Below are positions 1 to 5,179 of a stretch of DNA of 7,268 nt, piece after piece (position 1 is the stretch's first letter; each line of letters opens with the position of its first letter). Location: the NCBI GenBank assembly GCA_041180805.1, contig JBEGQX010000282.1, forward strand, positions 1 through 7,268, read 5' to 3'. Position numbers and translations under genes: made by a program. Under the pieces are notes generated by a model. That model saw only the letters and a list, made by a program, of their open reading frames with translations. It ran no database searches and had not been told where the DNA came from. Source of the stretch: JBEGQX01 sp041180805. GTDB taxonomy: Bacteria > Planctomycetota > Planctomycetia > Gemmatales > Gemmataceae.

Positions 1-811
1 GACCGAATCGCTAAGCTGGTTGTTCATGCTTTCGTTACTGCTACCGGCATACACCATCACCGGTTTTGATGGTTCCGCACACGCTTCCGAAGAGACAGTG
101 GATGCCGCACGCACGGTACCCAGGGCAATCATGCGGGCGGTGATAGTTTCTGGAATTGCAGGCTGGGTGCTGCTTTGCGCGGCGGTGCTTGCCATCGATG
201 ATACCCACCAGATTGCCTGCCAGGGAGAACGAGCCTTTGTGGCTATCCTGGAGGAATCGCTTCCAGCATGGATGCACGACCCCTGTTTTCTGATGATCTT
301 CCTGGCACAGTACTTGTGCGGCATGGCAACCGTTACCTCGGCATCCCGCATGACCTACGCTTTTGCAAGGGATGGCGGACTTCCCTTTTCCGGATGGTTT
401 CGGAAAGTTTCCACCCGCATCATGGTGCCTGTGAACAGCCTGGTGGTTGTCTGTGTGCTATCCGTTTTATTCACCGTGTATTCGCATGTGTATGCCACCA
501 TAACGGCTGCATGCACCATCCTTTTGTACATTTCGTATGTGCTTCCAACCTGCGCCGGACTGGTCGCACACGGCAGATGGTGGACTGTCATGGGCCCCTG
601 GCAATTGGGTTTATGGTTCAAGCCGCTGGCTTTGCTCGGTGTGGTGGGTTCGGTGGGAGTCTTGGTGATTGGCGTTCAACCCCCCAGCGAAAAGGCAGGT
701 TATGTAGTTCTTGGATTCATGGCATTTTTGCTGATTTATTGGTTTGTTCATGCCAGAAAACATTTCCCCGGCCCACCTGTGGATTTGAAATCCATGCAGG
801 AAGGCAAATAA
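1..811 (+). CDS. APC-superfamily amino acid/choline-type permease, C-terminal part (5' end outside window)
   Basis: An integral inner-membrane transporter of the APC superfamily; only the last ~270 residues are present. The frame is already open at base 2, so the TTG at 20 is an internal codon, not the start. Visible near the left edge is a segment reading AYTITGFDGSAHASEET, which matches the conserved 'TGfDgSaH.sEET' helix/loop of the amino acid/choline transporter branch (the group holding yeast GABA, choline and choline/ethanolamine carriers). About 115 residues on comes SRMTYAFARDGGLPFS, the other signature loop of this branch. Roughly six hydrophobic segments can be seen, consistent with the C-terminal half of a 12-helix carrier. 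The protein ends in a short polar tail at TAA 809-811. eutC lies downstream on the same strand, so ethanolamine is the most likely substrate. That is inference; choline, GABA or another amine remain possible. Confidence 0.88.
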   Translation, partial: TESLSWLFMLSLLLPAYTITGFDGSAHASEETVDAARTVPRAIMRAVIVSGIAGWVLLCAAVLAIDDTHQIACQGERAFVAILEESLPAWMHDPCFLMIFLAQYLCGMATVTSASRMTYAFARDGGLPFSGWFRKVSTRIMVPVNSLVVVCVLSVLFTVYSHVYATITAACTILLYISYVLPTCAGLVAHGRWWTVMGPWQLGLWFKPLALLGVVGSVGVLVIGVQPPSEKAGYVVLGFMAFLLIYWFVHARKHFPGPPVDLKSMQEGK

Positions 812-919
812 TGGACAAAAGACCCTCGTATCTCTGATTAGACAACCTGAATTTTGAAATCACGGTTATAATAAACTCCGAGATACCGGAATCATGGAAA
901 GGAAATGACTGGAGCGTAG
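812..919 (+). promoter_or_regulatory. Leader of hicBA with a consensus -10 box and flanking inverted repeat
   Basis: The 108-nt gap between the permease and hicB holds a perfect TATAAT at 867-872. No -35 element is recognisable at normal spacing: TTGAAA at 854-859 lies only 7 nt away, which is too close. A 7-bp inverted repeat, GTATCTC (828-834) and GAGATAC (880-886), brackets the -10 box and could be an operator. A GGAG ribosome binding site at 911-914 sits 5 nt before the hicB ATG. An internal promoter here would let hicBA, and perhaps eutC, be transcribed independently of the permease. Promoter and operator are inferred from sequence pattern only. Confidence 0.35.
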
Positions 920-1129
920 ATGCAAAGCTATACAGCGGTGATCGAAAGATGCACAGATACGGGACTTTTTGTTGGTTATGTACCTGGATTTCCCGGAGCC
1001 CACTCCCAAGGAAAAACCTTGGACGAGTTACAAGAAAACCTCAAGGAAGTTATTTCCATGCTGTTGGAGGATGGAGAGCCACCCCTTGAATCAGAATTCA
1101 TAGGAACCCAGAAAGTACAACTCGCCTAG
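920..1129 (+). CDS. hicB: HicB-family antitoxin (short form)
   Basis: Antitoxin of a type II toxin-antitoxin pair; it binds and neutralises HicA in the cytoplasm. The 69-residue protein begins with the beta-strand pattern of the partial RNase-H-like HicB fold (Y-T-A-V-I-E at 4-9). It continues with GLFVGYVPGFPGAHSQGKTL at 15-34, the typical HicB 'vPgfPGahsqGkTleEa' signature, followed by a helix (DELQENLKEVISMLLEDG, 35-52). The protein ends shortly afterwards, with no room for a C-terminal helix-turn-helix or ribbon-helix-helix domain. It is therefore the compact form and may not bind DNA alone. The start is supported by GGAG at 911-914, 5 nt upstream of ATG. The hicA start follows its stop codon by 2 nt, so the two are almost certainly co-translated. 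GC content (~48% in sampled lines) is lower than in eutC. Confidence 0.92.
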   Translation: MQSYTAVIERCTDTGLFVGYVPGFPGAHSQGKTLDELQENLKEVISMLLEDGEPPLESEFIGTQKVQLA

Positions 1130-1131
1130 CC

Positions 1132-1359
1132 ATGCCCAAGCTTCCGGTTTTAAAACCCCATGAAGTTATTGCATTGCTGGTGGCGTTGGGGTTTGTGGAA
1201 ATCCGCCAAAAGGGATCCCACAAACAATTCAGGCACACAGACGGCAGAGGAACCACGGTACCATTTCACAAGGGGCAGGATATTTCTCCGGTTCTGCTTC
1301 GGAAAATAGCAAGGGACATTGGCATCTCCGCTGAAGAACTGATTGCAGCCCGAGACTAA
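1132..1359 (+). CDS. hicA: HicA-family mRNA interferase toxin
   Basis: A 75-residue toxin of the HicA/YcfA family, a double-stranded-RNA-binding-like fold that cleaves mRNA and stops growth unless bound by HicB. The family layout is visible: an N-terminal helix entered through 'LKPHEVIALLVALGF' (7-21), the strand and catalytic-histidine motif QKGSHKQF (27-33) with His30 as the expected catalytic residue, then 'RGTTVPFHKG' (39-48), and a C-terminal helix 'LLRKIARDIGISAEEL' (55-70). The length is normal for a complete toxin and the active-site His is intact, so it is probably functional. There is no clear ribosome binding site before ATG 1132. Translation probably depends on coupling to hicB, which ends 2 nt earlier. 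eutC starts 24 nt after its stop with no terminator between, so the toxin gene is likely on the same transcript as eutC. Confidence 0.93.
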   Translation: MPKLPVLKPHEVIALLVALGFVEIRQKGSHKQFRHTDGRGTTVPFHKGQDISPVLLRKIARDIGISAEELIAARD

Positions 1360-1383
1360 TCTACGAAAGCACCCCAAGTTAAA

Positions 1384-2127
1384 ATGAATCTTGCATCTGT
1401 TAAATCGCTTACCCCGGCGCGCATTCTTGGGCCACGCCATGGTACCGGCTTATCCACCAAAGCCATGCTGCAACTGCGCGCAGACCATGCCTTTGCTCGC
1501 GATGCGGTCTTTCAATCCGTGCTGCTTCAACGCGATTTCCGAAGCGAACGCATCGATCAACTTGGTCTATTCGAGGTATTCACCAAAGCCATCGACAGGC
1601 AACAATACCTGCTGCATCCGGAACTGGGCAGGCAATTGCGCCCGCAAGACCGAGAACTTCTATTGAAACAATGCCCACCAAGGCCACGGCTGCAGATTGT
1701 TCTGGGTGATGGACTTAGCGCCACCGCGCTGGTTCAGCAGGGCCCACCCCTACTGGATGCCTTGTGGGAAATGGCCGGCAAACAAAAACTGGCATTGGGC
1801 AGACCTTTTCTGGTACATCAGGCCCGCGTGGGAATCCTTAATGAAATTGGCAACCTTCTGGAACCGGATGTGGTGGTGCTTTTGATCGGCGAGCGACCGG
1901 GTTTGGGCACCGCGGAAAGCCTTTCCGCCTACATGGCGTACCGGCCCAACCTGGGAGATACCGATGCCCGGCGAAACCTGATATCCAATATTCACCCACG
2001 GGGTGTGGCAATTGAAGAAGCCGCCATGCGCATTCTTGCCCTGGTAGAATCGATGCTTGCCGGTAAAGTCAGTGGAACTGCAATCAAGGAAAGACTTGCA
2101 CTTCCCGGTATGGCGAATCCAAGTTAA
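1384..2127 (+). CDS. eutC: Ethanolamine ammonia-lyase small (light) subunit EutC
   Basis: Small subunit of the adenosylcobalamin-dependent ethanolamine ammonia-lyase (EC 4.3.1.7), which with EutB splits ethanolamine into acetaldehyde and ammonia. The 247-residue protein covers the EutC domain. It shows SLTPARILG (8-16), the conserved 'LRADHAFARDAV' (31-42; E. coli EutC has a similar LADHS..KD stretch), DGLSATA (109-115), and the strongest signature GERPGLGTAESLSAYMAYRP (169-188), followed by RNLISNIHPRG (197-207) and a helical C-terminus. It lacks the longer N-terminal extension of E. coli EutC, as many bacterial homologues do. Residues 15-22, where E. coli has GRAG, read as GPRHG here. ATG 1384 has no obvious Shine-Dalgarno sequence; an AT-rich AAGTTAAA directly precedes it. 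Its partner eutB is not in the window. The upstream permease probably supplies substrate. Confidence 0.95.
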   Translation: MNLASVKSLTPARILGPRHGTGLSTKAMLQLRADHAFARDAVFQSVLLQRDFRSERIDQLGLFEVFTKAIDRQQYLLHPELGRQLRPQDRELLLKQCPPRPRLQIVLGDGLSATALVQQGPPLLDALWEMAGKQKLALGRPFLVHQARVGILNEIGNLLEPDVVVLLIGERPGLGTAESLSAYMAYRPNLGDTDARRNLISNIHPRGVAIEEAAMRILALVESMLAGKVSGTAIKERLALPGMANPS

Positions 2128-2205
2128 TGAAAATATGGGTACTATTTAGCCCGAATAAGTATAAGTTAAACCTCGATACACCTTACTTGCACAAGGAACC
2201 AAGCT

Positions 2206-2808
2206 ATGATTCGTTTATTTTTGCCTTTCTTGTTTGGTTTTTCATTATTACTTACTACAAGCCTTTCAGCCCAGAAACCTGTGGAAAAATCTTACTACCC
2301 CATTTCTGAAGGCAACAAATGGCACTACCTAATAAAAGCAGAAGGACAATCTGAACGAAAACTTACCTATCAAATTGCCAAGATCGAAATGATTGATGGT
2401 GAATCTCTTGCAAGGCTTGAGACTGTCATAAACGGTAATGTGGCAGCTTCAGAACATCTTCAAATCACAGAGAAGGGATTGTTGAGGAAGCGGTTTAATG
2501 GAACTGAAATTAACCCGCCCATATGCCTGTTGAAGTTTCCCATCAAAGATGGTGAAAAGTGGGAAAGCAATACAAAGATCGGTGCCATTGAATTAAAAGT
2601 AAAATGTAATCTGGAGTTTGAAGAAGCTGTTGTGCCAGCCGGGAAGTTTAAATGTGCAAAGGTACATGTGGAAACTGAACAGAAGGGCGCCAACATTATA
2701 ACGACTTACTGGTTTGCCCCCGAACTGGGAATGGTCAAACAGTTTGTGGAAATCAGTTCAAAGCCTTTCAGCGTATTACTGGAAAAATTTGAGGGTAATA
2801 AACCGTAA
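2206..2808 (+). CDS. Exported protein of unknown function, AT-rich
   Basis: A 200-residue protein with a clear N-terminal signal peptide: MIRLF, then a leucine/phenylalanine-rich core, then cleavage likely after SLSA (residues 19-22). No lipobox cysteine is present, so it should be secreted or periplasmic rather than a lipoprotein. The mature part is predicted beta-rich. It opens with 'YYPISEGNKWHY' (30-41) and repeats that idea at 'FPIKDGEKWES' (111-121). It then has 'VVPAGKFKCAKVHVE' (142-156) and ends with 'YWFAPELGMVKQF' (168-180). This 'G..W.Y ... vpaGtF.c.kv ... yWfApgvGmVk' layout is familiar from uncharacterised exported bacterial proteins (DUF3108-like appearance), but I cannot assign a function. 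AAGGAA at 2193-2198, 7 nt upstream, supports ATG 2206. GC is near 40% in sampled lines, against about 60% in eutC, suggesting recent acquisition or different selection. A hairpin terminator follows the stop. Confidence 0.82.
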   Translation: MIRLFLPFLFGFSLLLTTSLSAQKPVEKSYYPISEGNKWHYLIKAEGQSERKLTYQIAKIEMIDGESLARLETVINGNVAASEHLQITEKGLLRKRFNGTEINPPICLLKFPIKDGEKWESNTKIGAIELKVKCNLEFEEAVVPAGKFKCAKVHVETEQKGANIITTYWFAPELGMVKQFVEISSKPFSVLLEKFEGNKP

Positions 2809-2847
2809 GCAGACAATTATTTTATTTCTCAAACGGATTACTATAAG

Positions 2848-2876
2848 AAAGGAGCGTTATTCTTAAGGCTCTTTTT
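2848..2876 (+). terminator. Rho-independent terminator, possibly bidirectional
   Basis: An inverted repeat pairs AAAGGAGC (2848-2855) with GCTCTTTT (2868-2875), including one G-U pair, around a 12-nt loop. It is followed by a run of T (2872-2876). It lies 39 nt after the stop of the exported-protein gene and at the meeting point of the rightward and leftward genes. On the minus strand the same stem is followed by only a broken T-rich stretch, so leftward termination would be weaker. The stop codon of the leftward small ORF (2876-2878) touches the hairpin. Confidence 0.5.
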
Positions 2877-3145
2877 CACTGGGAATCCGGAACATTCGCC
2901 GCCTTGGACCAGCGAATATTAGCCTCGCTAAAGGGTGGGCTTTTCTTCAAATATACAGTTAAATCGCTAATAAACACATCGTGGTCGTAACCATCGCCCT
3001 GAGCCAAAACCACATCCCAGCCATCCTCTCCACCCCCTGCAAAGACAACCCGGGCACGCCCATTTAGCCAAGCATCCAGGCGATCTTCCAGTTTCGCCGC
3101 AAGATGCTCTGGTCCTGAGCCAGAGATAAATATTTTCGCGCCCAA
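2876..3145 (-). CDS. Small uncharacterised protein, TTG start
   Basis: An 89-residue ORF that I do not recognise. It starts at TTG (3145-3143), preceded 7 nt upstream by GGAG (complement of 3153-3156), a reasonable ribosome binding site. It begins 41 nt after the stop of the large hydrolase gene on the same strand, consistent with the last gene of an operon. The protein looks soluble and alpha/beta: a strand (KIFISG), a helix (EHLAAKLEDRLDAWLNG), then strands (ARVVFAGG, WDVVLAQG, HDVFISDLTVYLKK) and a polar tail. Composition is unremarkable for a real protein. In the same frame upstream of the TTG, the sequence reads as a hydrophobic signal-peptide-like stretch (KVITWFLLTNLAWSTGLGA) but has no ATG, GTG or TTG. 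It could therefore be a genuine small gene, one with an unusual start, or the remnant of a longer gene that lost its start. Confidence 0.45.
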   Translation of the reverse strand: MGAKIFISGSGPEHLAAKLEDRLDAWLNGRARVVFAGGGEDGWDVVLAQGDGYDHDVFISDLTVYLKKSPPFSEANIRWSKAANVPDSQ

Positions 3146-3186
3146 GCCGGTACTCCACGCTAGGTTTGTCAGTAAGAACCAAGTTA

Positions 3187-5064
3187 TTACTTTACCACAT
3201 GCACCTGCACGCCACTTGGCATTTCCGCGCCACGATAGACTTTATGTGTCTGGGCGGAAAAATCAGCCTCGGTGGCACTGTAGATATCACAGAATTTCTG
3301 GGGGTTTCGATCCACTAGCGGAAACCAGGTGGAATGCACCTGGATCATCAGGCGATGACCGGCTCGGAAGGTATGACAGACATCCGGCATGGTGAAACTC
3401 ACCTTGGTGGGCTTGCCCGGTTCGAACGGTTCGGGCTTGGAAAAACTGTTGCGAAACTTGCCCCGGAATGGCTCGCCACGGATCAGCATCTGGTAGTTGC
3501 CCATGCGAACACCAGCGGGGTTGGGTTCATAGTCCGGATAATCCGCGGGAAAAACATCCACCACCTTCACCACCCAGTCGGCATCGGTGCCCGTGGTGCT
3601 TACCCAAAGATCCACCTGAACCGGACCAGAAAGTGTCAGATCCGAATCTAGAATAGCGGTCTGGTAAACAAGCACATCAGGCCTGCGGGATACATGCCTC
3701 TGATCAGCCACCATGTAATCGTAATCCATCTTGGTGGTGATCTTGTCGATATGGGGAACCGGCTTTTGCGGGTCGGAAATGTAGCTATCTTCACCTTTTG
3801 CCGGCTGGCTTTCCGCCAGTGCTCCCTTTTCTTGAAACAAAAGCTTTACAGGCTTCGCTTCACGCGGCGGCCAGGCATCATACCTGCGCCAGACATTCGT
3901 GCCCGTTTCAAAAACCAGCGCCTCGGGCAGCTTGGGATCCGCCTTCCCCTTCAGATGATATTCAAAGAATGGGAACTCCACCTTTTCGCGGTAGAATTCG
4001 GCAGTTTTGGAATTAAACCGGGCATGACTCAGTGCATCGCCCGCCCCACGCGACCAACCACCATGATCCCATGGCCCCATCACCAGAATATTATTGGCAC
4101 CGGGGCTTTGCTTTTCGGTGCAATCATAACACTGGATGGCACCGAACAGGTTCTCGGCATCAAACCATCCGCCCACGGTCATCACCGCAGGCTTGATGTT
4201 CTTAAGGTGCGGGCGCAGGTTCATGGCCTGCCACATCTCATCGTAGGTGCCACGCTTCATCATTTCGTTCCAAAACGAAATGGACCCCTTCAGGAATTTC
4301 TTGTCGGCATTTGCCAATGGGCCCATATCCAGGAAGAACTGGTAGCCATCCGGGGTGTCATGGTCATGGGAAACCCTGCCGAACTTCCGCGTGGGTTCGG
4401 GGCGTTCCTTGCCAAACCCCGACATGAAGTTGAACGCATGCGCCAGGAACAAACAGCCGTTGTGATGAAAATCATCGCCCACAAACCAGTCGATCACGGG
4501 TGCCTGTGGGCTGCAGGCTTTCAGGGCCGGGTGAGCATCGATCATGCCAGCAGCAGTGTTAAAGCCCGGGTAGGAAATGCCCGATTGCCCCACTTTGCCG
4601 TTATGACCCTTGATGTTTTTCAGCAACCATTCGATGGTATCGTAGGTGTCGGTGCTTTCATCGAAATCAGTGGGGCCCTTGTTGGGGCGGTGCGGGCGAA
4701 CATTCAAAAATTCGCCCTCGGACATCCAGCGCCCCCGCACATCCTGATAGACAAAGATGTAACCCGATTTTTGGAAGAAAGCCGATGGCCCGAGTTTTTC
4801 GCGATAATTATCAATGCCGTAAGGTGCAACACTGTATGGGGTGCGGTTCAAAAAAATCGGGTAAGTAGTGGAATCATCCTTGGGAACATAAACCGAGGTA
4901 AAAAGCTTTTTGCCATCCCGCATGGGGATCTTGAATTCGTATTTGGTGTAGCCGGCCTTGGCATGATCCCTAAGCATCTTCCCTTCATCGAGAGGCGCCG
5001 TGGCTGCCTGACCAGAGGAAACTAGTGATCCATTCAACAAAAACAGCAATACTGCGGAATACAT
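3187..5064 (-). CDS. Exported CocE/NonD-family serine hydrolase (X-Pro dipeptidyl-peptidase S15 / alpha-amino acid ester hydrolase type)
   Basis: A 625-residue exported alpha/beta hydrolase that cleaves ester or amide bonds of acyl substrates. I start it at ATG 5064, not TTG 5079: AGG (complement of 5073-5075) lies 8 nt before the ATG, and a signal peptide begins there (MYSAVLLFLLNGSLVSSGQA, cleavage near residue 20). The catalytic triad is complete: Ser164 in GISYPG (162-167), Asp302 in GGWFDAEN (298-305) and His334 in GPWDHGG (330-336). Expected oxyanion tyrosines are Tyr165 and Tyr77 (RTPYS); 'VYQDVRGRW' (105-113) and GDDFHHNG (196-203) are further family signatures. Residues after ~400 form the C-terminal jelly-roll domain, ending in 'GHRLMIQVHSTWFP'. 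The domain order matches alpha-amino acid ester hydrolases, cocaine esterase and glutaryl-7-ACA acylases. Exact substrate is unknown; a peptide-like or amino acid ester is the best guess. Neighbours do not clarify it. Confidence 0.93.
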   Translation of the reverse strand: MYSAVLLFLLNGSLVSSGQAATAPLDEGKMLRDHAKAGYTKYEFKIPMRDGKKLFTSVYVPKDDSTTYPIFLNRTPYSVAPYGIDNYREKLGPSAFFQKSGYIFVYQDVRGRWMSEGEFLNVRPHRPNKGPTDFDESTDTYDTIEWLLKNIKGHNGKVGQSGISYPGFNTAAGMIDAHPALKACSPQAPVIDWFVGDDFHHNGCLFLAHAFNFMSGFGKERPEPTRKFGRVSHDHDTPDGYQFFLDMGPLANADKKFLKGSISFWNEMMKRGTYDEMWQAMNLRPHLKNIKPAVMTVGGWFDAENLFGAIQCYDCTEKQSPGANNILVMGPWDHGGWSRGAGDALSHARFNSKTAEFYREKVEFPFFEYHLKGKADPKLPEALVFETGTNVWRRYDAWPPREAKPVKLLFQEKGALAESQPAKGEDSYISDPQKPVPHIDKITTKMDYDYMVADQRHVSRRPDVLVYQTAILDSDLTLSGPVQVDLWVSTTGTDADWVVKVVDVFPADYPDYEPNPAGVRMGNYQMLIRGEPFRGKFRNSFSKPEPFEPGKPTKVSFTMPDVCHTFRAGHRLMIQVHSTWFPLVDRNPQKFCDIYSATEADFSAQTHKVYRGAEMPSGVQVHVVK

Positions 5065-5179
5065 GTTTTCTACCTGCAATGGTGTGTGATTGCATATGCC
5101 ATGGAAATGTTATCATCCCCGCTCGGTGCAGTGCGAAGCAAGCAATTTAGGAAGTTTGAGAGATTATTTTGGCCTTCGG
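5065..5179 (-). promoter_or_regulatory. Leader of the hydrolase gene with inverted repeat at the ribosome binding site
   Basis: The 115-nt gap between the dehydrogenase stop and the hydrolase start. On the coding (minus) strand it contains TGCAAT (5094-5089) and ATTGCA (5080-5075), a 6-bp inverted repeat around an 8-nt CA-rich loop. Its 3' arm ends on the first base of the AGG Shine-Dalgarno of the hydrolase. A palindrome GCATATGC overlaps the outer arm (5092-5099). The hairpin could affect translation or mark a protein-binding site. No good -35/-10 pair or terminator was found. Function is inferred from position only. Confidence 0.25.

Noticed and set aside
268..837. A 189-codon plus-strand frame inside the permease gene
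   Set aside because: The permease frame carries the conserved family motifs across this region. The alternative translation is rich in Cys, His and Arg without domain signatures.
854..872. TTGAAA plus TATAAT as a classical sigma-70 promoter before hicB
   Set aside because: The two boxes are only 7 nt apart, against the needed 16-18, so TTGAAA cannot be the -35 partner. Only the -10 is kept as a possible element.
2127..2309. A 60-codon plus-strand frame whose ATG overlaps the eutC stop (TAATG)
   Set aside because: The overlap looks like translational coupling, but the frame runs into the signal-peptide region of the well-supported gene at 2206 in another frame, and its product has no protein-like features.
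2967..3182. A 71-codon minus-strand frame (SVEYRLG...) overlapping the small ORF at 2876-3145
   Set aside because: Its product is dominated by Trp, Cys, Gly and Arg, typical of an out-of-frame reading. The overlapping frame is more protein-like and has a better placed ribosome binding site.
3130..3189. Programmed frameshift joining the hydrolase to the small downstream ORF
   Set aside because: The small ORF is in the -1 frame and open across the hydrolase stop, but there is no slippery heptamer near the stop (GTGGTAAAGTAATAA), and the hydrolase already ends at the normal family length.
3694..5025. A 443-codon open frame on the plus strand opposite the hydrolase gene
   Set aside because: It is antisense to a gene with an intact catalytic triad and family signatures. 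Its translation shows no recognisable domain and it has no convincing ribosome binding site, so its length is explained by the codon bias of the real gene.
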